Shown: positions 11,198 to 20,899 of the stretch, one piece after another
Position numbering within the stretch: position 1 is the first letter of the stretch
Layout: every line of letters begins with the position of its first letter
Source: Mytilus californianus
Lineage: Eukaryota; Mollusca; Bivalvia; Mytilida; Mytilidae
Direction of reading: 5' to 3'
Assembly (NCBI RefSeq): GCF_021869535.1
Contig: NW_026262734.1
Location: forward strand, 105,683,088 to 105,747,087
DNA: 64,000 nucleotides
Notes under the pieces: model-generated
Seen by the model: only the letters and a program-made list of their open reading frames with translations
What the model was told of the DNA's origin: nothing
Databases searched by the model: none
Program-made: the position numbers and the translations under genes

Positions 11198-12415
11198 TTA
11201 ATAAATTTCATTTAACAAGTGTATTAAAGAACGGTACATAATCAAAGCATTTTGTATTGTGGTAAATTCTGGGAATTCAATTCTGTTAGTGTCGGTTGCC
11301 AGTTCAACCAAATTAAGAAACTCTTCAGAACACCCTTTCATCGGCACTGTTTCCGTATACACCTCTGAAATCCTATCTATGCTTATGTTGCTACACGGTA
11401 AGGGGTAAGAATAATCAATTGCATCATACAACAATGGTTGATGGAACAAAACATCTGGAATTCCAGTAACTCCCTCTTGGTTTCTTTGCGAACGGATTCT
11501 ATGAGAATTCCAGTATTCTGTAAACATATTCAACCGAGTTTGGATAATATCTAAAAAACAAAATCTAATACATTCAAGATGAATAGGAATTGCATTGTTT
11601 AACAACCCATCGTCTATGAGATCATGGAAGAAATTTCTCCAAAATTGGGTAAAATACGTTTTCAAAAAACTCCAAAGCATTTCTATCCGTTGGTTGGCGG
11701 TTGATCGTCCAACAGAAAAACTATTACTCCCAGACATATGATCTCCATGCGAAGAACGAAGAGCCATATGAATGTCTCGAATAACAACATTTTCGGTTCC
11801 GGCATCACATCGAACTACCCGCGGCACTCCTTTCAATTCTTTGATGTAGTCGATATAAAAGCGAGCTACAACACGCGGGTTTTTGTTGGAAGGCATCGCT
11901 TTGAGCCAAAGTATCTTTCTTGAAAATCCATCAACAGCACCATGAATGCTTATCCCAAAAGGTTTTAATTTATCGTACCCGTCAACATGGTCAATATGAG
12001 TTGTGAAGCTCGGACCTTTACTACAATATCTCCTCCTCCTCAATCGATGGGATGAACGCAATGACACGCCTTCAGGGTCCAACACCCCTAGCATAAGTCT
12101 CACTGCTTTTTGTGTAACCCGAATACCACACTGCACGTTCAAAAGTTTCCACAATGACCTATACCCTAGATTGGAATATCCTTCTCTCAGCAAATGTTTC
12201 ATCTGCCGATAAATGTCCATTCCGCTATTTGACGCACGATTCCTCTTTAAGCCTAATTTCTTTGTTGTTCTGTAAAATGTTCTTCTACTGATAACAATGC
12301 CATGCAAGAAGGTAAGAAATCCTAAAATTTCGTGAGCAGTATACATTTTTTTAAAGTAATACTCAATGATTTCTTCGACGGTTGCGTGTTGAGGTACACC
12401 AGGAAATACAGCTAC
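11198..12415 (-). CDS. Integrase-core DDE protein (transposon-derived), 3' exon
   Basis: This is a retroviral-type integrase fold of the kind found as a stand-alone protein in many aquatic animals. It is either a transposase or a domesticated relic. From the ATG at 12346 the frame is 382 residues and intact. An N-terminal helix-turn-helix-like region (residues 1-35, with HGIVISRRTFYR) precedes the catalytic core. The core shows D122 in HVDGYDKL, D181 in RCDAGTEN and E222 in NQRIEMLW, the expected DDE triad. The frame stays open upstream for 23 more codons to 12415, where the minus strand has a pyrimidine-rich tract and TTTTAG, a good splice acceptor. I therefore infer an upstream exon that I could not find; the first ATG may not be the start. 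I saw no terminal inverted repeats, so mobility is unproven. Assigning it to a named transposon superfamily would need a search. Confidence 0.8.
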   Translation of the reverse strand, partial: VAVFPGVPQHATVEEIIEYYFKKMYTAHEILGFLTFLHGIVISRRTFYRTTKKLGLKRNRASNSGMDIYRQMKHLLREGYSNLGYRSLWKLLNVQCGIRVTQKAVRLMLGVLDPEGVSLRSSHRLRRRRYCSKGPSFTTHIDHVDGYDKLKPFGISIHGAVDGFSRKILWLKAMPSNKNPRVVARFYIDYIKELKGVPRVVRCDAGTENVVIRDIHMALRSSHGDHMSGSNSFSVGRSTANQRIEMLWSFLKTYFTQFWRNFFHDLIDDGLLNNAIPIHLECIRFCFLDIIQTRLNMFTEYWNSHRIRSQRNQEGVTGIPDVLFHQPLLYDAIDYSYPLPCSNISIDRISEVYTETVPMKGCSEEFLNLVELATDTNRIEFPEFTTIQNALIMYRSLIHLLNEIY

Positions 12416-12887
12416 CTAAAAGTATAAAAAAAACATTGAAGCTTTACAATGCTCTCAATTACAGTCCGATTGTATATCTATTTCCATTTGCTTGTTGAAA
12501 TTTTCTTTTTACTTCCTTTATTGTTTTGCTATACATGTTTTGTTTATTTTGTGCTGCTTTTACTATCAATGAGTCTCCTGTGGTCACATGATCGGACTAA
12601 TAAAAAACGCAAGGTTAATTTATTTTTTTCAAATTAAAAGGTAGTTTCGTATATTAGTAAAACGTAAATAATTATCAAATTGGAGTTATTCCCAAATTCA
12701 CTAGACATAAAGCAAGTCCAGTAAAAAAAATGTTGTTCCAGTTAAGTTGTAGCCAGTAGAATTTAAATAATTTTGTGCAAATCATATGTGTAAATTTCCT
12801 GTATAACAGAATCTGGTTCGATAAAGAAAAAATGATTTACTGAACCAAAAGTCATGGTGATATCTGAAATCCTGGGAACCACTGAAT
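12416..12887. other. Presumed intron or flank of the integrase gene
   Basis: AT-rich, with no repeat that I recognise. An upstream exon of the minus-strand integrase could lie here or further right, but I could not identify one. Confidence 0.35.
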
Positions 12888-13120
12888 TGATAAAGGTACC
12901 TGAACAGGCTTGTTTTTTTTGGTTTGTTTTTTTTTACTCAAGACGCGCGTTTCGTCTTTACAAGGTTCATCAATGACGCTAGCGCTGGAATCAAAAAAGC
13001 TGTGAGGCCAAATAAAGTACAAAGTTTAAGAGCATTGAAAAGTTCCGAAAAGTTTGGCCAAATACGGCTTAGGAAAATCTGTGTTTGGAGGTATACATTT
13101 CTTAGTATTTCAAATAGTTC
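12888..13120 (+). repeat. Interspersed repeat RC, plus copy
   Basis: It contains 'agacgcgcgtttcgtcttta', 'aaggttcatcaatgacgct' and 'gccaaataaagtacaaagtt'. It matches the reverse complement of 5270-5510. Overlapping open frames on both strands (12924-13178 and 12938-13165) are explained by the repeat. Confidence 0.7.
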
Positions 13121-14390
13121 AAAAGTTGTTAACACAGGAAATCTATATAAATACAAAAATAACATAGTTAAAAACTAGTCAAACAGCACGAAATATTTTC
13201 AATAGTATGAAGTAATGCCCCAGTATCTCATTTAAACATACAGCCCCAATTTCGTGAAAATTAAGGTTGGGCATAATAAGGACATCGCAAGACAGAACAT
13301 ATCCTCGCCATGTTTTTATATTAAAGAAATATTTTATATCCAACTGTGACCTTGAACTTTCAATTTTAACCTTGAAAATCAAATGGCAGCTAGATCTAGA
13401 TGTTTCAAAGGACTATAAAAATTAACTCTAATAAAAGTCTGGTAAGTATCCCTCAAAGCGATGTTGTCACTAAAGTGTTCACAAGATATTTGAGCCCACA
13501 ATAGTTATTTCAATGTAATCTTGACCATTGACCTTAATAATCAATAATCAATAGTTGATAAAGTGTAGGGTAACAACAAGTTTCTAGATCTTGATGCAGA
13601 CTAACTACGTACTAAAATTTGGTTAAAACCCGTTAAACCATGCTGACTCAGAAGTGTTCACAAGAATAATACTAACAGATGGTAGCGTTGCAATTTCACA
13701 TATATATAGCAACTTCGGAAACGAGGCCATGCTAAACAATACACCTTTTCGCTAATATGTCCGCCATTTCTGGACACCACACAGGTTCCCCACAAAAGTT
13801 TGACGTCACAAGTGATTGTAGTTTGACGTCAATAGTTCCAGTGACGCAAATTCTGTGGTCAAGTGTCGCAGATTCTCAAATAGCGAAAAGGTCTATTTAT
13901 AGAAATACGATGATTCAAATTTGAAGTTTGAAGATAGAGCCATTTGATGGTCACTCAATTAGTTTTCAATGTACAATAAAATATATTAAATTCATTGGTA
14001 GATTATGGGTCACTCAGGGTGTTAACCCCCCTTCTTTTTTTTGAAAATGTTGAATAGAGAAAATACGCGCTGAAGCTCGCTCAAAGGGTCGTTCTCTTAA
14101 CAAAGCAAGGCCCATATTCATTAAGGAACTGACACTGATCATATTGTCATACATATAAACTAACTTAAGAGAGGGTAATCTTTTGTTCAACATCTGGAGC
14201 GAAGATGTTATTTTCCCTATCAATACCGATGTCTTAAAAAGTTCTCATTTGAATGAATTCAATCTAAAAGATCTTATAGCATTTATTGAACATTCCAAGC
14301 ATACTATAAGCATTATTAATTTTAGATAAGAACAGAAATATTTTATACGCACCTCCGCCATTGCTTCTCCAGTTTGACATGTTTGATAAT
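13121..14390. other. Intergenic, one possible small foldback element
   Basis: No gene is supported. At 13740-13893 short inverted ends (CCTTTTCGCTA and TAGCGAAAAGG) bracket about 150 bp that contain two exact TGACGTCA palindromes. The remainder is unremarkable. Confidence 0.4.
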
Positions 14391-14734
14391 GAAAAGGGCG
14401 CCAAACATTGCATTGAGGCGAGTTACGGAACTTGTGTTAGTGTTTTTGGCTAAACAAACTCGAGTTCTACAACTCGTAATCGGGTTATAAAAACACACAA
14501 ACTGGCAAAGAAAAACTCGCATAACGCGATCGAAATGAGTAACACGAGTTTGATATCGCACGAAGTTAAAAAAACAAACTCGTAACGTGTAATATATAAC
14601 TTGTAATACTGCGTTTTAAGACACTAACGTGCGATTTTATAAGTCGGGTTGTTGAGAAGTAAGTCAGCAACTCGTTATATTTAACTCGTGAAACGGAGAA
14701 AATAACTCACAAAGACACGGCACATATACACTTC

Positions 14735-16020
14735 CGTACATATTGTATGGCAAGCCTATCGTGATATTATTATGATATAACATCGTGCTATCATAGCTCA
14801 ATATCACATACTTTCAACTGTACGTTGTGTAGTTTTAAATGAGCATATTGTATGGTAAGCCTATCGTGACATTCAAATGATATAACAACATGCTATCTTA
14901 GCATAACATCACCTAGTTTTAACTGAAAATCATGTAGTTTTAAATGAGCATATCGTGTGGTAAGCCTATCGTGACATTCTAATGATATAACAAAGTGCTA
15001 TCTTAGCTTAACACCACTTACTTTCAGCTGTACGTGGTGTAATTTTAGATGAGCAAATTGTATAATAAGCCTATCGTGACATTATAATGATATAACATCG
15101 TGCTATCGTAGCTGAACAACACGTACTTTCAACTGTACGTCGTGTAGTTTTGAATGAGCATATTGTATGGCAAGCCTATCGTGATATTATTATGATATAA
15201 GATATTGCTATCATAGCTCAACATCACGTACATTCAACTGTACGTCGTGTAGTTTTAAACGAGCATATCGTGTGGTAAGCCTATCGTGACATTCTAACGA
15301 TATAACAACGTGCTATCTTAGCTTAACATCACGTACTTTCAACTGTACGTTGTGTAGTTTTAAATGAGCAAATTGTATAATAAGCCTATTGTGACATTAT
15401 AATGATATAACATCGTGCTATCGTAGCTTAGCATTACAAAATTTCAACTGTACGTCCTGTAGTTTCCGGTGAGCATCTTAGCTTAACACGTTGCATCGTG
15501 TTGTTTTAAGTCAACAAATTGTATGGTAAACTTTTCGTTTCAATATAGTGGTGTAGCATCGTGTTATCTTAACTTAACATCATGTACTTTCAACTGTGCA
15601 TCATGGTGTTTTAAATCAACAGATTGCATGATAGACCAATCGTAATATCACAATGATATAACATCGTACTATCTCAGCTCAACATTTATTAATAACAAGT
15701 CAGCACCATACATTTTAGCTATTCATTTTATTTGTTATCATAGCTGTCGATGTGGATGACTGAGCAGTATCAATCTGCAAGCTAACATCATGCAACGTCA
15801 ACTTTACATCATGTACTTTAAACCCAACGTTACGCGTGTTTGGCATATCATCACAACATCGTGACTTATCATTATACTTTCACAACTAAAGCACTTGTCA
15901 TTGCAAGTCAACATTGCGCAAATTCAACTTAACATATTGTAATTTAGAGTTAGCATTTTGGTGACTCAATTCAACATCACGCTGTCTTAACTTTACATTT
16001 TAAGCTTCAGCATAACGTTT
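14735..16020 (+). repeat. 105-bp satellite-like tandem array, degenerate at the right end
   Basis: Units of about 105 bp contain 'aagcctatcgtgacatt', 'atgatataacatcgtgctat' and 'ctttcaactgtacgt'. Clear units start near 14738, 14846, 14948, 15054, 15158, 15264 and 15370. After about 15470 the units become scrambled, but the TTAACATCAT-like motifs go on to about 16020. Unit start variants recur in a longer order (see findings). Confidence 0.8.
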
Positions 16021-16901
16021 TGTAAATCTCTAATATATGACAGCTGAGGCTTTCCATAAGATTTTTCAAAGATCATTTAATTTAATAAGAGAACTTCTAT
16101 TTGATACTATGGCGTGGTATTGTAGTGTACAGAGTCGAAAAATCATAATTGTCAACTGAATTGAACAGACCGTCAAACGCACGTAATTCATCAAAAACAT
16201 CCAAAGAGTTTTTGACAATTCAAAAATATATATGTTAATTCCTTTATATTCATGTGCTTAATTACAAAAATTCATAACTAGTTCTTTGATAGAAGTAAGG
16301 GAACTAGTTAACAGTATAGAAAGGTTAGTAGTAGAACACTTACTAGAAGCTGAGATGAAACGAAATTTGAACGGATTTTGTGTAGTTTAGGGAACCAATA
16401 CAAAGTAGGGACTTTTAAATTTTCAGAGAAGGCCTTGAAGCTGAGCTATAGTAGTGACATGATTATTTACTATTTGACTCAATGTGGAGCTCAGCGTATG
16501 GCCTTGCATGTAGTTGAATGTATAATTTCATTATTAAAGACTTCCGTGTAGTTAGTACATCATACCACCACCACAGTGGTGGTGGCTCCTTTGTCTGCCG
16601 GTACAAACTCAAAACGCTTTGCGAATACTTGAATTTTTTTCTAATCACAGAAACGGGCGTATGACTTACTCTTTATATGCTTTCTAGTGCACACACGTGT
16701 GAACAAAGCCAAATATACTACATTTAAGTGCACTCAAAGCGTTATCGAAACGTATAGTGTGTGCACATCTTCGGATAACGTCGACTGGACCTGCGCAGGT
16801 CTATTGGTAACGTCTATGACTTTTAAGAACGCCACAATAGCGCTCAGAAGAAACCTACTTCTCTGTTGTCTAAAAGGAGCTTTTACCTCACGACCACAAA
16901 C
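16021..16901. other. 5' flank of the unknown gene
   Basis: No gene or clear promoter element could be fixed. A GC-rich palindrome (CCACCACCAC, A, GTGGTGGTGG) lies at about 16566-16587. The open frame 16687-16905 runs in another frame across the proposed start codon and is not supported. Confidence 0.35.
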
Positions 16902-16981
16902 ATGAGCGTACATGATAAAACAAAACAGTCTTTGGAGATTTTGAGATTAGTTTTAAAGAAGAATTTCCATCAAGGACGAAG
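16902..16981 (+). CDS. Unknown gene, exon 1 (start)
   Basis: The ATG at 16902 has an A at -3 and opens 26 codons plus two bases, ending in AAG before GTAAGT at 16982. The peptide begins MSVHDKTKQSLEILRLV and is basic towards its end. Joined to 17616, the split codon becomes AGG and the frame continues without a stop, so phase supports this exon. The 3' part of the exon and its donor are repeated twice more just downstream. Using either later donor would first run into a TAA at the exon 1 border. No expression evidence is available. Confidence 0.65.
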
Positions 16982-17135
16982 GTAAGTTGCTCTATCAACA
17001 GTCTTTGGAGATATTGAGATTTGTTTTGAAGAAGAATTTCCATCAAGGACGAAGGTAAGTTGCTCTATCAACAGTCTTTGGAGAAATTGAGATTTGGGTT
17101 TTGAAGAAGAATTTCCATCAAGGACGAAGGTAAGT
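16924..17135 (+). repeat. Exon 1 end plus splice donor, three tandem copies
   Basis: Three copies of about 73 bp start with AACAGTCTTTGGAG at 16924, 16997 and 17070. Each ends in GGACGAAG followed by GTAAGTTGCTCTAT. Copies 1 and 2 keep the same open frame (QSLEILR...KKNFHQGR). Copy 3 has a two-base insertion that breaks it. Confidence 0.9.
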
Positions 17136-17615
17136 TGCTCTATCTCACGAATAGACAGAAGATATAAGTTATCTGTCCTTATATAAATTGTTAGCTGTTT
17201 TGTTTGGTCTTGTCTTGTCTTGTTTGTAACTTATTCTGAACATTCGTCCACCACATGAGGAAAAAATCTGTAAAAGAACTAATTCTGAACATTCGTCCAC
17301 CACATGAGGAAAAGTGTGTAAAAAACTAATTCTGAACAGTAAGGAAGAAAACGACAGAAGAAGAAAAACCAAGGGTTTTGGTATACCCTTCACATTTTAA
17401 CTCGCTAATAGACCTAATGTTCATGTTTGTTCACTTTTATCTTGCTTTCCATGTTGCTCAACTGAAGTTTTCATCTTAATGTTATTTGTACAACCATGGG
17501 TTTATTGCTTTATCTTTTGCTGTTGTACTTCGGATTTGTTGTTAGATTTTAATTTATGCTTCGTTTACAACATGCTCTTAATGCCTGTTTAAAGTACCCC
17601 CTTTTTCTCTCTTAG

Positions 17616-17741
17616 GAATCTTTGTGATAATACACAAGAAGAACCACCAGACAAGCCTGAAATGTCAGACCAAGAGTTTGATTTGGAGTTTAACGATATG
17701 GTTGCGGATCAAGAATACAAGGACGAAGAAATGTTTTCCCA
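17616..17741 (+). CDS. Unknown gene, exon 2
   Basis: The exon is bounded by CTCTCTTAG on the left and GTAAGTAT on the right. At 126 bases it carries one base of the split codon from exon 1, 41 codons, and two bases of the next. The peptide is strongly acidic (EEPPDKPEMSDQEFDLEF, then YKDEEMFS). Both neighbouring junctions keep phase, which is hard to get by chance. Confidence 0.75.
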
Positions 17742-18105
17742 GTAAGTATATTCTTTTATCATGTATCCTGCAAGATGACACATAAGATAAGCAAATGCAT
17801 CTGTTACTGTCGTTTATTTAGAAGAAAGGTACATGGTATGGAGTTCATTCTTTGAGAGTATAGAATGATCGATCATAATCAAGCTACCAATTTATTGTGG
17901 AAGATTGTCAAAAATTCTGGGAGAAAACAGAACTTGTCAATCATGCAATACTATAGTATTATTGGGGATGAATATCACTATCTTCTTGAATGTCAATAAT
18001 TGTGATGCTTTGGATTTGAGGGGTATTATAACTTTTATAAATAAAAAAAAAAGTCAAAACGGATGGAAACTTGTTAATCTATTAGAATTATAAATGAAAG
18101 ATGGG

Positions 18106-18230
18106 TTCCCTGGGCCAATAACTCAGTTCCCTGAGCTAATAACTCAGTTCCCCGAGCTAACAACTCAGTTCCCTGAGCTAATAATTCAGTTCCCTGAGCT
18201 AATATCTCAATTCCCTGAGCTAATAACTCA
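18106..18230 (+). repeat. 21-bp tandem repeat, six units
   Basis: The unit is TTCCCTGAGCTAATAACTCAG with minor changes. Because 21 is a multiple of three, both strands show spurious repetitive peptides here (18094-18291 on + and 18074-18340 on -). They lie in an intron. Confidence 0.9.
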
Positions 18231-18291
18231 ACCTTACATTCGTGTGTTACCTCTATATGATTATTGTTATAGACCATCTTTTTACATTTAA

Positions 18292-18341
18292 ATGTAAAGC
18301 GATGCTTTCTTTGGTCTAGTAGATTCGTTACTACCACCACA
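18292..18341 (+). mobile_element. 50-bp retroposed-looking insertion with 16-bp duplications
   Basis: ATCTTTTTACATTTAA occurs at 18276-18291 and again at 18342-18357. Between them lie 50 bp, of which 18297-18340 match 19214-19257 with two differences. This is the pattern of a short RNA-derived insertion made by LINE machinery. The source sequence is not identified. Confidence 0.65.
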
Positions 18342-18623
18342 ATCTTTTTACATTTAATATTTCTTTCTTTGTATTATCATCTCAAGATCACTTGTATCTG
18401 TGTTTTATTTTATTTATTTTATTCAATGTATTTATTTTTGTCTGTATACCATTGTTCCAACAACAGTTAATAAGAATAAAGCATTAAAACACTTCAAACA
18501 AAAGCTCATTAAATAAGGTCATTGTTTTTCTTTTTTTTTTTACGCTGACTGCTCGCTATATGCACAAATAACCGTATTCTCGCTCTATGCACACACAACA
18601 AACAACGCTGATCCCTATATAGA

Positions 18624-18858
18624 TATAAGAAGATGTGGTATGAGTGCCAATGAGACAACTCTCCATCCAAGTCACAATTTGTAAAAGTAAACCATTATGG
18701 GTCAAAGTACGGCCTTCAACACGAAGCCTTGGCTCACCCCGAACAGCAAGCTACAAAGGGCCCCAAAATGACTAGTGTAAAACAATTCTAACAGGAAAAC
18801 CAACGGTCTAATCTATATAAAAAACGAAAAACGAGAAACACTTATGAACGCACAGGCA
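18624..18858 (+). repeat. Interspersed repeat RA, plus copy
   Basis: This is a good copy, from AAGAAGATGTGGTATGAGTG through 'accaacggtctaatctata' to 'gagaaacacttatgaac'. Confidence 0.85.
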
Positions 18859-19687
18859 ATAACACCCACAACAATGCATGTTGCATGAATAAACAGGCCA
18901 TTTTGAAGTAAAAAATTAGAAATAAAAAAATAAAAACAGACAACACCACGACCCAAAGAAAAACGACGAAAAGACAAAAATATGTTTGTTGTTCATTGAT
19001 GTAGTATAAATCAGGGCGTTGGATTTCTCTTGAATTGTTTTATGTTTAACATACTTTTTATATCTTACTATGCACGGTATGCGTTATTGAATATTGATCT
19101 TACGTCAGGCGTCTGTAAGACAGAAACTTAACGACGCAAACCAAAACTGAGAGTTCGCCACGATTGGAGAGTTTAACAATAGGTTGATGTTGGATATCGT
19201 CATGTGGGAAGTTAAGCAATGCGTTCTTTGGTCTAGTAGATTCGTTACTACCACCACCCATTAGCCGTGTAGTGTAAATGGAGCACCTTTCGCTCTCCTA
19301 GCAGTTACTGCCTCCCGGGCTCTCGGTCATGAAAATATACTCAGTACTCGGAGTACAAAATTTGTGCTTGAAACACCAAATCCAGGATTTTGATTGGTTG
19401 ATTTCTGAGTCTGAGTACGAAAATCGTCCTCGAAAGTTTTCTGACCACAAGGCCCGGTCCCGGTTTAAATCAATTTTTGAGAAATATCATATTGTAAATG
19501 GCATATTATGAAGGTTTCCTTGTGACCAGACAATGACATTAACCATTATTGTTTGGTTCAAATAAAGATATCATAGGCATGCATTAATTAAAGATATTCG
19601 CTGTATACATGCAAAGAAAACATTTTCATAATTGACTTTTTGTTCAAAAGATGATGTAAAGTACATCAACATTTTGGAAAGCTTAAA

Positions 19688-20012
19688 ATTGAGAAATGGG
19701 GAATGTGTCAGAGAGACAACAACACGACCAAACAGCAGAAAACAGCCGAAGACCACAAATGAGTCTTCAACAGCGAGAAAATCCCGCACCCGGAGGCGGG
19801 CTTCAGCTGGCTCCTTAACAAAATGTGTACACTCTAGTTCAATAAAAATGGACGTCACACTAAACTCCAAAACATATACATGAACTAAAATAAAAAAAAA
19901 ACATACAAGACTAACAAAGGCCAGAGTCTCATGACTTGGGACAGGCGCCAAAATGCGGCGGGGTTAAACATGTTTAGTAAGATCTCAACCCTCCCCCTAT
20001 ACCTCTAGCCAA
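19688..20012 (+). repeat. Interspersed repeat related to RA, plus copy
   Basis: It starts 'gagaaatggggaatgtgtca', passes through 'aaatcccgcacccggaggcg' and ends in 'gacttgggacaggcgcc...ggggttaaacatgttta', the tail also seen in RA copies. A minus-strand piece lies at about 35085-35205. The two overlapping open frames (19571-19951 and 19632-19883) come from the repeat. Confidence 0.7.
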
Positions 20013-20499
20013 TGTAGAAAAAACAAACACACAGCAATATAGTTTAGGTCTTCGTGCTAGTTTTTGAGAAACATGCATTCAAAAACTTAGAAGCATTGTT
20101 TGGTATGAATAAAGATATAATCGGCATTCATTAGTTAAGAAAACTGGCTGTATACTTTTCAACAGATAATGTATAGCATAACAACGTTTTGGAAAGTTAA
20201 ATACTTACCCTTGTCCTCGTTTTGAGATACATGCATTTAACCTGCAAAAATAGAAGTCTCTGATTTTTCCATATGAATTGTATGGAAATGAAATAATGAT
20301 TACCTGTATGAAAAAATACATGCATATAACGTAGTAACAAGAAGAGTGTCACATGTGGAGCAGGATCTGCTATCCTATCCGGAGCACCTGATACATGTAT
20401 CACTACCAGTCTTGGTGGGGTTCTTGTTAGTCTTTAGTTATTTTTATTTTTTTGTGTTTTGTATACACTGTTGTCTGTCTATAGGTGGGTTTTCTTTCG

Positions 20500-20637
20500 A
20501 TCTAATTAAAATATAGACCACTGATTTCGTTATACTACATAAGAGCTTATGTATAAAAATAAGAAGATGTGGTATGATTGCCAATGAGACAATTTATGTA
20601 GCGTAACGAAATCAGATGTTTATATTTTAATTAGATT
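20500..20637. mobile_element. Small foldback element with an RA-like centre
   Basis: Arms of about 42 bp are inverted copies: TCTAATTAAAATATAGACC on the left, and on the right the reverse complement of a close variant ending ATTTTAATTAGA. Both include 'ctgatttcgtta'. The centre contains AAGAAGATGTGGTATGATTG, the first bases of RA. Confidence 0.75.
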
Positions 20638-20899
20638 GTTTTTCTTTTTCTTTTTTTTTTTGCCATGGTGTTGTCAATCTGTCTCTTCCGTCTCTATTCT
20701 ACTATGAGTGTATTTGAGAGGCAAGTTTTCTAATAAAGAATATAGAAGTTGCTGGGAAGAAATCTAAATATACAGCATGAGAAAAAAGTCGGAGGAGTAA
20801 AACAATATTGAGGAAAAGTTCAAATATGTAAAGCTAACATTCTATAAGATTAGTCTCATATCAATATTACATACAACAAATTAGGTTTTTTTCTTTCAG

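Larger units (their letters stand above)
17742..20899 (+). other. Intron 2 of the unknown gene, filled with repeats
   Basis: The intron runs from GTAAGT to TTTCTTTCAG. It holds a 21-bp tandem array (18106-18230), a 50-bp insertion with target duplications (18276-18357), an RA copy (18624-18858), a related repeat (19688-20012) and a foldback element (about 20500-20637). Confidence 0.7.

Noticed and set aside
16687-16905. 72-residue frame upstream of the unknown gene
   Set aside because: It ends across the proposed start codon in another frame and has no supporting motif; a small upstream frame cannot be excluded.
18074-18340. LLAQGTE-repeat protein on the minus strand
   Set aside because: A 21-bp array inside an intron; the opposite strand gives an equally repetitive peptide.
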